A stretch of DNA of 64,000 bases from Cenococcum geophilum 1.58 (Eukaryota; Ascomycota; Dothideomycetes; Gloniales; Gloniaceae): contig KV748193.1 in assembly GCA_001692895.1 (NCBI GenBank), positions 62,001 through 126,000 on the forward strand, written 5' to 3'. Both the position numbers and the translations under genes were made by a program. Below the pieces are notes generated by a model. That model had not been told where the DNA came from, did not search any database, and saw nothing but the letters and a program-made list of their open reading frames with translations. Of this stretch, positions 1 through 10,721 are shown in pieces. Position 1 is the first letter of the stretch, and each line of letters begins with the position of its first letter.

Positions 1-3000
1 TTAATCGCGTAAATAGTTTAATATCCTTTAACTACTGCGCTATAAACCTTCTGCAGTAATTGCAAAACCCTAAAAACAATCTTAACTATATAACGTTCTC
101 TAGTTCCTACTAATTTACTATAGCCTTAATCTTCTTTAGATCTATGCTAAGTTAGCCTAGTTTAATAATAAATCTAATAAAATCGGTCTTCCTAGTGAAG
201 AACTCGCATTTCTTAATTGTTACTAGCATTTATTCTTCTTATAGTCTCTTTAAAACCCATTTAATGTATTCCCCGTGTTCTTCCTTAGTTATTAAGTAAA
301 TAATAATATTGTTAAAGTATACTATAATAAATTCATCTAAGTGTTCTCCTAATATATTATTAATACGCTTTTAGAACGTTACTAGTGCGTTTATAAGCCT
401 AAATTATATAACTAATAGTTTATATAGTCCTTCCTTTAATTTAAAGGCTGCCTTTTATTTGTCGCCTTTCTTAATCCTAATCTAATAGTACGCCTATCTT
501 AGATCTATCTTTATAAAGATTTGCGCATTACCTATCCTATCTTAAATTTTGCTAATTAAGGGTAAAGGATACCTATTCTTCCTAGTAATACTATTTAACT
601 ATTTATAGTTAATATACAGCCTTAGTTTGCCATTTTTCTTTAGTATAAATAGTACTGGATATCCTGCTAATAACTGCGATGGTCTAATATATCCCTTTTA
701 TAGGTTTTCCTAGATAAACTCCTTTAACGCTCTACCTTCTTCTTTAGTAAGCTTATAGATTAGAAAAAACCTTAGACTTATTTCTAGTTCTAATTCTATT
801 TTATAGTCCCATACTATATATTCTAATAGCTTTTTACTTTTTAGTAACCATAGTTTCTTACCGTACTTATAGTATCTCTTTGGTATATAGCTTAGTCCTT
901 TTTCTATTTCTTTATAGATTACTCCTACTTAGTACTATACCAACTTAGCTTATTATTGCATCTTATAGCGTTAAGTATCTCTAATATTAACCTAACCTGT
1001 AATCTAATTAATCCTTAGATTATATTCCTGTAACTAAGGTATATTTAATACTACCTTATCCTGTCCCAATGGTAGGATATTAAAAGATATCTCGATTTAT
1101 TTTCCTTTAATAGTTATCTAAATAGGTCCTGTTTTAAGATTAATAATCCCTCCTTTATAGGTTATTGGATCTTCTAAAATTATAACTAATAGGTAAGATT
1201 GCTCCTTTTATCTATAAAGTAGTCCCATTCTCTTAACTGCTATTAGTAAAATATAGTTTTATGTTACTCCACTATCTATTAGCGCTTTAAACTGCTAATC
1301 TTACTAATTAACTTATAAATTTAGGTATTATCCTTAAATTCCTTTAAGGGTCTAAGGTTTTACTACTGGCTCCCTCTAGTCCTATAGGCCTCTACTTTTT
1401 CTAACTATTAGCTACTTAATCCTAGTGCACTTAGCTTACTCTTTGGCCAATGCCTAGTTCGCTTTTTATCTTTAATATGCTATAGACATGTGTTTTCTGG
1501 GCATTCCTACCACTATTATTCGTCTAAGTATTCTTCTGTAAGAAATCTTTCTAGTTAAAGTACTAAACTTCCTTTTTCTTAGGTCTCTATTAGATGCCAT
1601 CTATATATATATTTAGCATTCCTATACTATTACTTGTCTATTATCTAGTATATCCTTATAGGGTATTTCCGATTCTTTTCTTTTAGATTCTTATGCATTT
1701 TATATATATTATCTACGCACGTAATCTATAATAACATATAGTGTACTAGGTGCTTTAGGTTAACTCTTAGCTTATCTTTATCCCTAAGTTTAAACCTTTA
1801 TTATGCTAATCTAAACGTTATAACTTTATTTGTAGGTACTAAAATGCGTCTCTTATTTCTCTAGTCCTCTAAATATTCCTCTAGATCCTTTAACGTTATA
1901 ATTAAGGCTCCTTTAATATGCGTTATGGCCTTTTTTGTAATTAGGTGGTCCTAGATAACTTTTTTATCTAACTATATATAGAAATCTTCCCACTTATTAT
2001 TATGCCTTTGCCTATACTACTTTTAGTATAGCTGCTAGAGTGTATATGGTTTATCCGTAAGGAAATATCTTTTTATTACTATATTATAACAGCCTTTAGT
2101 ATATTATTCCTTAAACCTAGTAGGAATCCCTAGATCCTCTTCTTATTCCAGTTTAGTAAGCCACTTAGCCCTTAGTATGCCTGCTCTTAGCCTATTAGTA
2201 ATTCTTTATACTAGTGCTCTGTCCTTTATATATCCTAATATACTAGATCTCTTATCTAGTTTCTATTCTTACTATATAATAATTCTTCGTCTAAACTCTT
2301 CTATAGTTTCCTTTAGTTTACGCCTTACGCTCTAATCTATAAAGTTGTCTTACTTCTTAATCTTAGTATTAATCTTTTAATCTTTAGGCTGAACACTATG
2401 CTCCCCTAGTAAGTCTTCTAGGTCTATATATCTGTCTCCTAGTCTAATTGCTATTTACGCTATAGATTCTTTAATCTATAAAGAAGCTCCTTGCCTCTTA
2501 TTTATAGGTGTCCTAATTTATACCCCAAATTCTTAGTCCTTTGGATTCTTTAATTCTAAGCTTACTTTTAACTTAAGCTTAGCTTCTACCTTAGTCTAAC
2601 TAGGCTTAACTAGTGTCCTTATCTTGTCTTAAGAGTCCTAGATCTTATTTATTTTGTCTTAAAAATCTTATGCTGTTAGGAATTCTTATTCTAAGCTTAT
2701 TTGTATATCGTTAAACTAAGCTACTGCTCTACTCCATTGGTTTCTATCCGTTATAGGTCCTTAAGCTTACCTTATCTCGTCTTAAGAATCTTAGTCGTCT
2801 TTTATCTTATCTTAAGAATCTTAAGCCTTTAGCTTTTTGCCTTTATTAAGTGCCGAAGTAGTTTGCTATCTTACTTCTCTCGCGTCTTATAAAGCAATAG
2901 ACATTATATCTAGTAGGGTTTTGATCCCTACTAATATTCCCTATTCTATAGTGGAATTATCCTCTACCTTTAGTATAACATCTCTAAGGTCTACTTGCTC

Positions 3001-4394
3001 CTAGTAAGCGGCCCTTATTACCTTATTATTACGGAATATTTTACCTAGGTTAAATTTATCGTCCTTAATATCCGATCTGTGAACTAGTTCGTTAGTTCCT
3101 TTACATCCTATAGGTGCTAGCTCCTATAGCTAATAGCTTATGCCGTACTTAGCGTCCTTATAAATTCGGCATACGTTATTATAACAAAACGCAAAACTTT
3201 TAATTAAACATTCTTTTGTTTCTTGCAGTATATTGTCGTCCCTTTATACGTATATGTCGTCTACTAGTCTTATACCTTTTACTATATAGTAACTCTACCT
3301 ACTTCTATAGTCTTTAATATAATAACCCTGTTTTCCGTAATTTATATAAGCTCCTTCTTTAAACTATTTCTCTTATTATAGAGTCCGCCTAAATGTCTTC
3401 TGCTATTAAGATCCCTAATTTAGCCTTTGCTCCTTAGACCTTTAATTACTTAATCTTTATCCTCTAGGTTTCTACGGTTTGCTTTATTTCTTATAGGCTT
3501 CTTTAGTACTACTTAGGTCTATAGGCTCTGCGCTATACTATAGTTTCTAACTTAGCTTTTATTATTACGTACTCTACGCCTTATATAACTATAAAACTCT
3601 ATTCTAGCCTCTCTTAGCCTATTCCCTTTAGTAGATCCGATTGTTAATCTTAATTACTTAATTTATTAGTTCCCTTAGGGTGTCCGTATCTTCTATTAGG
3701 ATAATTATGTCTTAGACTTTAGCCTTAAGTCCCTATTTATACTATACTATAAGCGCCCTGTTATTTTACTTTACTTATATTACTAGTGTTTGGAACTATA
3801 TTATATACTTAATTGCTAAAGTTCATTATATAAGGTTCTAGAGTTTTCTTTCCGCTATAGTTGTTTCTTCTAGGTCTCTAAATATCTACGTAAGTCGTTC
3901 TATAAATCCTTCCTAACTTAAGAATATAAATCGCACGTTTTAGTTAGTAGTCGTTATTCCGTTTACCTATATCTTTATAAGGTAAAGTTTAAACCACTTA
4001 AGTACTTTTCCTAATAAGAATAGTTCTGCGTAGGCTATCCAATCCACGGGTATAGGTAACTTTGCTCTTTCCTATAAAACCTTAAAATATATCTACATAA
4101 GGAATCCTTTAAGCTTTAACCTCTCTCCTATAAATCTCTTAATTAATAGTAGCTTGATCTTTGCTGCTTCTATCCCATTAAGTCTTTCTTCTAATACTAT
4201 ATTGTTAGCTGTTAGCTAGTTAACTATTTCCTATAGCTGTCTAACCGTTATAGGTTGCTATAAGTTAGTATCTACCATACTGGTATTACCTCCTATCCTT
4301 AAAGTAGTTGCTGCCGTTAATAGCGTCATAGTGGCTGCTTTTAGTGGCATATTATTTAACTTCTTATATTAATACTATAACTAGGTAGTAATTA
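1..4394 (-). pseudogene. GyA-2 gag-pol relic (Ty3/Gypsy), cut by window edge
   Basis: Internal region of a Ty3/Gypsy retrotransposon read on the minus strand. Gag appears to start at an ATG at 4329. A degraded zinc knuckle lies near 3283-3350 (a NYGKQGYY-like string where NCGKQGHF is expected). The reverse transcriptase start is near 690-550, where the minus strand gives a degraded RPSQLLAGYPVL-type block followed by a KNGKLRLYI-like block. The layout and spacing match the complete GyA-1 at 46908-54939: LTR to RT is about 3.7 kb here and 3.8 kb there. The distal RT, RNase H, integrase and 3' LTR lie outside the window. Stops are almost all TAA/TAG in place of Gln/Trp codons, as RIP makes, so no product is expected. 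Confidence 0.85.
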
Positions 4395-4819
4395 TATAAT
4401 GGAACCTTATAGTAAGAACTACGATAGGCTTGTTATTGGGCTAGGTGTGTAGGAAATATAAGTATAAAAGTCAATAATGTAATAATAACTGGTGGAGTGG
4501 TTGCCTAATAGATTAACTTTAATTGTATTCTAAGAATTACTATAAGGAAGGAACTATCTAAGTAGGGACTAAGGGTCCTTAAATACACAACCGTACTCCT
4601 AAGAAAGTTATTGCTCTGTTTGCTCTATCTGCTCTATTCGCTCTGTAATAGATCTTATAAATTATACAGATTATATAGATTATATTACGTGACTCTGCTT
4701 ACCATTCCTCGTTATATGGTTCCACGGGTTCTATTCTGGACCGTGCTTGTATTAACTAACTAGCTTCTTCCAACTCCTCTCCAAGTAGTTGTAATATTGT
4801 ATTTAGAGCGTCTGTAACA
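4395..4819 (-). repeat. GyA-2 5' LTR
   Basis: 425-bp copy of the GyA LTR in reverse orientation, collinear with 46908-47333 and 54514-54939. On the minus strand it begins TGTTACAGACGC and ends TCCATTATA, against TGTTACGGA...TCCGTTACA in GyA-1. The bases just outside are CTTAA (4820-4824), the presumed 5-bp target duplication; its partner is beyond the window edge. Confidence 0.9.
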
Positions 4820-4999
4820 CTTAAACAGTTTTATATATAGTATAGAAAGGCTTCTTTAGCACAGATCTACGTAAGCTTTGCTACTATAGATCGTATTACT
4901 AGAATAATTTAAAAAGAGAAGCTTACTCTATACCTAGAAGGAAAAGGACTAGTAGGGGTAGTATATGAGTTTGATTAAAAGCATCGAAATCCCGAAATG

Positions 5000-5065
5000 G
5001 TAATAAACACATTACGAACACGTTCTAATTGGCTTGCTAACACGTTATAGGCTTATATCTAACAG
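5000..5065 (+). other. intron of gene X (repeat-type)
   Basis: Starts GTAATA after ...CCCGAAATG and ends TCTAACAG. Inside are ACGAACACGTTCTAA and GCTAACACGTTATA, units of the 11-bp AACNCGTTNNN repeat. 66 bp. Confidence 0.5.
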
Positions 5066-5735
5066 ATCTATAATAATTAAAACGGGTTTATGATAATCTG
5101 CTTTCTATAAGAGTAAGCTAAGATCTTCCTAGCCTAAAACACATTTGAAGTTAATATGTCTTTTAAACGTATTATTAAAAGAAATATAAACGAGATTATA
5201 TTCGCTATTTGGCTTAAAGAGTATAGTAAAAGTATTAGAATATAATATAAACCCGTTTAAAACGCGATGCTAATATGTTTTAATAGTATTTACGCTTACA
5301 CACGTTATTACTAATATGGAAACAAGGCGTACTTACTAGTTATGCTTTAAGCGAGTCTTTTAATTGCTTTCTAAATGTCTTCAGAAGCAGATTCGTTGGA
5401 AACACATTCATGGTGGTAAGGAAGGCTTTAAAGCTGTTATATCTGATATAAATAGCAAGTAAATGGCTAGTAGGATACCTAGAACGCAATTAGAACGCCT
5501 TCCTAACGTATTATAAAAGGGTTTGGGCGGTATCTATAGTATATTAATCCTTACAGGCGCGATTGGACGTGGCATCTTAGGAAAACACTAGTTTTCTGCC
5601 AAGTATACTTCCTATAAAGCATCTTAAGAGCCGCGGGTAACTATAAAACGGCCTACTTTATATATGAATGGATGAAAGCTCTTCTTATATGTAAGAGCCA
5701 GTTAGAATACGAAGAACTCTATAATTTACTAATTG

Positions 5736-5773
5736 GTAAGTTGTTCTGAACCCGTTTATAATTCGTTTAGAAG
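5736..5773 (+). other. very short intron of gene X (repeat-type)
   Basis: GTAAG donor, TCTGAACCCGTTTATAA core, AG end. At 38 bp it is unusually short, but its removal joins ELYNLLIG to INSIAHES in frame, while retaining it shifts the frame. Confidence 0.5.
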
Positions 5774-5931
5774 GTATCAATAGTATAGCACACGAATCTT
5801 AATTAGTTGCCAACTAGGCGAGATATAAAAGACACCTAGTTATTGCCTTAGGCTTAAATAAGCACTGCTCTCTGATTAATCACGAGCTATTTAATAGATT
5901 AAGACACTATATAAATGCAGTAGAACAAATA

Positions 5932-6036
5932 GTAAATAAATTATATGCATTTGGTATACGGCAGTTTCTTCTTCCTGCTGTTATAAGGTATTAATACGTT
6001 CCTAACCCGTTTATAACGTGCTTATATTATATTTAG
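5932..6036 (+). other. intron of gene X (repeat-type)
   Basis: GTAAAT donor directly after NAVEQI, core TTCCTAACCCGTTTATAACG with a CTAAC branch-like site, and a TTTAG acceptor. 105 bp, phase 0 on both sides. Confidence 0.6.
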
Positions 6037-6397
6037 CGTATAAAAACTAGATTAACGGGACGTTGATTAATATTTTGCTAGAAACTAGTTTGGAATACAA
6101 CATATACAAAGAAACACATTAATGTCGGCCTAATATGCAAACCATATAGGTAGAGAGAGTATATATTTATTATAATCCTCTTCTAAACCGGTTCCTAACA
6201 CGTTTAGAACGAAAACGTTAATAACTTTAAGAAGAATTAGAGCAGGCCGCTGCTAATAATAATAAGGATAATATTTTATTTCAGGCATTATTATTAGGTA
6301 TAGTAAGGTCACAATCTAGTTCTGCTCGGCGTTTAAGGGGGCCAAGATCTAGATCTGTATCGCGTTTTAGGTTATCCTCTATAGTATCTAAGGAATC

Positions 6398-6461
6398 GTA
6401 AGGCCGCCTTTATATTCTAACGTATACGTAACCGGTTACTAACACGTTCTAAACGTATTAG
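6398..6461 (+). other. intron of gene X (repeat-type), best example on + strand
   Basis: 64 bp, GTAAGG donor, ATTAG acceptor. It holds three consecutive 11-bp units, AACCGGTTACT, AACACGTTCTA and AACGTATTAG, with an ACTAAC branch-like site inside. Splicing joins IVSKES to TSLSQSLKR and leaves the last exon open to its natural end apart from RIP-type stops. Confidence 0.7.
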
Positions 6462-6633
6462 CACCAGTCTCTCGCAGTCACTAAAGCGTTAGGCCTTAAG
6501 CAATAACCAGGATATTTAAAAAAGACGTTAGAGACTTAAACTTCGTAAAATGGAGATTAAATTAGAGGTAAGGGAGCTAGAGAATATAGAAAAAAGAATT
6601 TAATTAGAGGCAATGAAGGCTTGTATACAATAA

Positions 6634-7600
6634 TGAGTATACTAAATATAAAATACATTCTAAATACGTTCTAAATATGTTCTAAATATGTTCTTATTAA
6701 GTTCCTATTAAGATATACTTACATTTAGGCCTTTTTTAATAATTGTTTTATTATATAACGTCTAATACTATATATAATACTATATATACAGTCTCTAGAC
6801 TATAGCACTATAGTTCTATATATATAAATCCTTTTTAAGCAGCTTAATATATATTAGTAATTATATTTTAATAATTTATAAATCTTTTAATTAGGGGTTT
6901 ATAGTTACTTAATAAAATACTAAGGTACTAATAACTATTAAATAGTAAAAAATAGGAGAAAAGGCTATAAGAAATCTAAACACTTATCTTTATTCTATTT
7001 AAAAAAAATGTATTATTTTACTACTTACTATCTATATATTTAAGCCTTATCTATATATATAGTTACTTATAAAAACTATTAGCTAATACTTAATTAAAAA
7101 TATATTAAATAAAATAAGTTTTATATTAACTAATTTTATATTTTATTTATATATATATATATTATTTAAAGGTTTAATAATTTTTTATATTTAAATAAAT
7201 ACTTAAAAAAAATACTATTATAATAGCTTAAAGTAAATATACTTTAAATTTTTATTAAATATATAATTTTTATTTAAAATTATATTTATTATAAAATAAT
7301 TTAATTTAATAGGCTTTTTTTACTATATATTTATACTATTTTTAAAAATTAAAACTCTTATTTTATTAAAATTTAAATAATAATTAGTTTATAATTAAAT
7401 TATTAGAATTATAAAGTATATAAAGGGAGTTATTAGAAAGAGCTAAAGTTAGTAAATTTTAATAAATATTATAATTTAACTAATGACTTTTATTTTCGCT
7501 ACCTAACGTGTTATAAACACGTTCCGAAGTGGTATAGAACCCTATTAAAATTTAAGTCCAAACTCCATCTATAAGATTTAATTCGTAACGTGTTATAAAC
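6634..7600. other. AT-rich spacer with 11-bp repeat patches
   Basis: Between the two convergent genes the sequence is almost purely A/T with no coding signal I can support. Immediately after the gene X stop (6655-6705) four more 11-bp units run in tandem, such as AATACGTTCTA and AATATGTTCTA. Near 7503-7530 and 7585-7612 two further patches occur (AACGTGTTATA then AACACGTTCC). Confidence 0.6.
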
Positions 7601-7850
7601 ATGTTATAAATTAGATTCTAGGTTATCTATTAAAATAGATCCGCCGTAATATCCTCCTCCGTAAGTCTAGCAGGTTTAGTAGCATTTCTCTTTACAGCCT
7701 TTAAACCTTTTAAACTAGACTTCTTTAAACGCTTTTTAGAAGTTTTAGTAGAAGCCAGAGCAGTAGGAGCCGGAGCAGTAGGAGCCTTAGTATCATCCAA
7801 CCCATTATTAATAAAGTAGCTCCAATTAAGACAACCCTTAAATAAGCAGG

Positions 7851-7909
7851 CTATAATAAATTTAGAACGTATTCTTAACCGGTTTAAAACGGGTTCCAAA
7901 TTAACTTAC
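7851..7909 (-). other. intron of gene Y (repeat-type)
   Basis: 59 bp on the minus strand: GTAAGTT donor, core GGAACCCGTTTTAAACCGGT followed by a further unit, TTATAG acceptor. Splicing joins YLDTTSI to ACLFKGCLNW in the frame that stays open to 7630. Confidence 0.7.
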
Positions 7910-8266
7910 CTATAGAAGTCGTGTCTAAATACTTAGTATATGGAACCTTAGCACCCAATTCCTTAAGCAGAGTGACTATTCTTGGAAAGTTATACTAGGA
8001 ACTTAATTAGAATATATTACAAACACGTTAGGAATATCTTATATCGCCTTTTTAAGGCCCACTCTTAAATCTAATAAGCATAACCTTCTCTTAAATGGGA
8101 GCTGTTGATTGTGGGGCAGCAGTCCTAGAAGGGCGGCTAGGGGGAGCCGGGGTGGGGGTATAGGGGGGTTAGGTAGCAGTAGAGCGGCCTAGACTAGCAG
8201 GATTATATTTAAAAGCAGTTCCTAACACGTTCTAATTATATATAGCTATAATAGCGGAATAAAAGG

Positions 8267-8323
8267 CTGTAATAGGTTAGTAACTAGTTATAAATAGGTT
8301 AAGAACACGTTTAGAATATATAC
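8267..8323 (-). other. intron of gene Y (repeat-type)
   Basis: 57 bp: GTATAT donor, 11-bp units AACGTGTTCTT, AACCTATTTAT and AACTAGTTACT, an ACTAAC branch-like site and ATTACAG acceptor. It has every element of a standard fungal intron. Confidence 0.7.
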
Positions 8324-8432
8324 CCATTGCTTCTTCCTGCTTCTTAATAGAAGGAGCCCCTCTTTTTCCAATATTCCTAGTTCCAAGGCTATACTTCTTT
8401 ATATGGTTTCTAAGGGCGCCACAATCTCCAAC

Positions 8433-8498
8433 CTTCTTCTAAACGCGTTATAAACATATTAGCAATATATTACAAACCTAATATATTTATCTACTTAC
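8433..8498 (-). other. intron of gene Y (repeat-type)
   Basis: About 66 bp: GTAAGTAG donor after ENPVLYG, then units AATATATTGCT, AATATGTTTAT and AACGCGTTTAG, ending AG before VGDCGALR. The exact acceptor is one of two AG choices. Confidence 0.55.
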
Positions 8499-8585
8499 AC
8501 CATATAGTACCGGATTCTCTAGATTAGGCGAGACATTATACTAACAGAAAACCTCCCCCATAGTTAAATCCACCTCGTTACCACG

Positions 8586-8633
8586 CTAGTATTATATTAG
8601 CAACGTGTTCTAAATATGTTTAGAACTACTTAC
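8586..8633 (-). other. intron of gene Y (repeat-type)
   Basis: 48 bp: GTAAGT donor, AACACGTTGCTAAT core containing the branch-like GCTAAT, ACTAG acceptor. Phase 0 on both sides, joining VDAFVV to RGNEVDLT. Confidence 0.7.
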
Positions 8634-8696
8634 CACAACGAAAGCATCGACGCCCTTAGGAAGCCTTTCCATTTTTAGGTAGGCTTTATAGGCGGC

Positions 8697-8740
8697 CTAA
8701 ACTGTTAGAATACGTTTAGAACGGGTTGCAGATAGCTTAC
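8697..8740 (-). other. intron of gene Y (repeat-type)
   Basis: 44 bp: GTAAGC donor, AACCCGTTCTA and AACGTATTCTA units, TTCTAAC branch-like site, TTTAG acceptor. It joins FSILKSC to AAYKAYLK in frame. Confidence 0.55.
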
Positions 8741-8860
8741 GCAGCTCTTTAATATGCTAAACATCGTATTTTAAATCGGTTTTAAATGGATTTAATGAAT
8801 TGGTGATGGAAGGTGAGGTAGAAGGTGAGGTCAAAGTTTAACAGGGAAAGTCAAATTTGG

Positions 8861-9232
8861 TGTGGTAGGCGGAGGTTTCGCCTATCGGGCCGACATTTTA
8901 GCGTGGTCCGACCGACCTGTACGCACGACCGACCGCGAAATGGCAATCTAACGGCAATCTGATGGCAATCTAACGGCAATCTACGGCATTCTGCCATATT
9001 CTGCTAAGTTCCACCAAATTCTGCTAAGTTCTGCCAGGACCACGACCTGAACCCTATTCTGCCCTATGCACGTGTTAACTAAGCAACCAAGTTAACGATA
9101 TATGCCCTTCCTTCCCGTTTTCCTACCTTCTTTCCTTATGTAACGTTTTAATCTTATTATACAGTTCATGTACATAGCTTAATAATATCTACTTTGCTAT
9201 ATATTATCGTCGCTTATACTCACTCCGTAACA
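8861..9232 (+). repeat. GyB-1 5' LTR with divergent first 70 bp
   Basis: From about 8932 (CGCGAAATGGCAATCT) to the end (ACTCCGTAACA) this matches the GyB LTR. The first ~70 bp, beginning TGTGGTAGGCGGAGG, do not match the expected TGTTACGGGACACCCCCG. The whole LTR is visibly richer in G/C and less RIP-mutated than its partner at 27338. Confidence 0.75.
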
Positions 9233-9272
9233 CTACATTACGTTAAACCTATACTACCTCGCCCCGCCTAGC

Positions 9273-9590
9273 ATGCAGAATAACCTAGAAGCCCCTATAT
9301 CTGCAACTAACTTACGTAATATATTTACCGAACAAATAAAGGGCCTGTAATAGGCCTTTATAGATGCCCTTGCTTAACAAGAGGCTTAATACTAAAAAAC
9401 AATTGGATCCCTAAGAAAAGAAATTAAAGAAATCCGCCGTAACCCACCGTCTGCTACACCATCGCCCCTACCCATTCCTACTAGTGTTGACCTATAAGTA
9501 CTAGATAGAGAAGACATATCTAGGACTGGCTCCTTAACCCCAAATTCGCCAATTAGTACCCCCGCAAAGAAGCTATATCAGGAATTTTTT
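9273..9590 (+). pseudogene. GyB-1 gag, N-terminal piece
   Basis: ATG at 9273 opens a frame reading MQNNLEAPISATNLRNIF, comparable in position to MENAPKAPVTAADI in GyB-2 (19953). A Pro/Ser-rich stretch (PSATPSPLPIPTSV) follows, then KKLYQEFF at 9570-9590, where the hAT-like element interrupts the gene. It resumes at 11540 with TNVTERLLNPP. Stops are RIP type. Gag would package element RNA. Confidence 0.8.
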
Positions 9591-10040
9591 TTAAGGCAGG
9601 TTGTCGCAGTTTATTACGGTTTGCGGCAAAATATACAAACTATATAATCGCGGCGGTCGTATATAGTCGTTAGCGATTCGTACAAACCGTATGTTTTATA
9701 GCAAGTTTACAGCATCTACTAGTAAATTGCGGCAAAATGCTAAACTATAAAACTTATACTAGCATTTTGCTACCTTATAAATAAATAGCGTATAAATTGT
9801 ATAAACTGTACAAACTGTATAAACTATATAAACTATACGAACTATACGAACCGTATAAACCGTACGAACTATATAAACCGTAACTATATAAATTATAATT
9901 ATATTATATAATAACCAAATTATTATATATTCCTATATATTGCTATAATATGCTTATAAATATATAAAATGTAGAGCTATCTGCTTAGGCGTTAAGGGGG
10001 AAGCCTCTTATAAAGGCTCTAAATCGTTAATTGGCCTAGT

Positions 10041-10298
10041 ACCTACCTGCCTGCCTACCTGCCTGCCTACCTACCTACCTACCTACTTACCTGCTTACCT
10101 ACCTACCTACCTACTTACCTACCTACCTACCTACCTGCTTACCTATTTACCTACCTACCTACCTGCCTACCTGCCTGCCTATCTATTTATTTATCTATCT
10201 GTCCGTCTATACCTACCTACCTATACCTACCTATCTATACCTACTGTCTATACCTACCATCTGTGCCTCCTATTTATACTACTATCTATACCTACCTG
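10041..10298. repeat. degenerate ACCT/GCCT tetranucleotide array
   Basis: About 260 bp of ACCT and GCCT units with scattered substitutions (ATCT, TATACCT). Equivalent arrays sit at the same place in the module copies at 13566-13667, 13942-14017 and (reversed) 40695-41115. Confidence 0.9.
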
Positions 10299-10721
10299 TC
10301 TATAATTTAGGGGAGAGGTTAGCCCGATTAAAGGCTCTACCTAATTTAATTAATCGATTAATTATATTAATTTAAATTGTTCTCTATAGCCGTTCGCTAG
10401 CTATATATTTAAACGGTAGTCGTCTAGGGTGCCTCCCTAGGAGGCCTTAATTTTGTTTAATTTAGTGACGGGCTAATATTAAGGCTCTAGTTTAATTCGA
10501 TCGATTAATTAGATCGTTTATAGTGTTTGCTAGCTAGTTATTTAAATAGTTATCGTCTAACTCTAGTGATGGTCGTCTGCTAGCTGCCATTCTGGCGCCT
10601 CCCTAGGTAGAAAGGATATAAGAAAGGAAGGGTAAAAAATAAGGTGGCTACCTAGGTGTATATAGGGGTATACTTGGCAGAGGCATATATTAAGGCTATT
10701 AGGAATATAGCGGGGACCCGA
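10299..10721 (+). repeat. shared module core, copy M1
   Basis: Conserved non-coding block: GGGGAGAGGT, CGTTCGCTAGCTATATAT, a near-palindrome GCCTCCCTAGGAGGC, GGCTCTAGTTTAATTCGAT, then TGGCAGAGGC and GCGGGGACCCGAT just before the 12-bp minisatellite. The same order of landmarks occurs in M2 (13668-14552) and inverted in M3 (40010-41115). Origin unknown; it may be the non-coding end of an undescribed transposon. Confidence 0.7.

Larger units (their letters stand above)
4900..6633 (+). pseudogene. degraded multi-exon gene, unknown function (gene X)
   Basis: I do not recognise the product. At least six coding-like blocks are separated by intron-like segments: about 4905-4999 (TLYLEGKGLVGVVYEFD), 5560-5735 (ILRAAGNYKTAYFIYEWMKA), 5774-5931 (INSIAHES...HCSLINHELFNRLRHY), 6037-6149 (LVWNTTYTKKHINVGLICKP), about 6232-6397 (a Ser/Arg-rich stretch with GPRSRSVSRFR) and 6462-6633 (charged helix with KMEIKLEVRELENIEKRI, ending at a TAA at 6631). 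Removing the introns at 5736, 5932 and 6398 keeps the frame, which supports a real spliced gene. In-frame stops are Gln-to-stop type, fitting RIP. The C-terminus looks like a coiled coil. The 5' end is unclear and abuts the GyA-2 LTR. It converges with gene Y at 7630-8764, which has introns of the same kind, so both may belong to one unrecognised mobile unit. Confidence 0.6.
7630..8764 (-). pseudogene. degraded multi-exon gene, unknown function (gene Y)
   Basis: Product not recognised. The minus strand shows a candidate ATG at 8764 (MFSILKSC). Blocks follow at 8696-8634 (AAYKAYLKMERLPKGVDAF), 8585-8499 (RGNEVDLTMGEVFC then a TAG, then YNVSPNLENPVLYG), about 8432-8324 (VGDCGALRNHIKKYSLGTRN), about 8210-8080 (Pro/Thr/Ser-rich, PPYTPTPAPPSRPSRTAAP), about 8005-7910 (FPRIVTLLKELGAKVPYTKY) and 7850-7630 (ACLFKGCLNWSYF, then a Lys/Pro/Ala-rich tail ending ITADLF and a stop). 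Introns with GTAAGT or GTATAT donors keep the frame. Very few RIP stops remain, so it is better preserved than its surroundings. The basic, low-complexity C-terminus could bind nucleic acid; that is only a guess from composition. Confidence 0.6.

Noticed and set aside
10041..10298. Regular repeats suggesting a CRISPR-like array
   Set aside because: Simple tetranucleotide repeats without spacers in a eukaryotic context.
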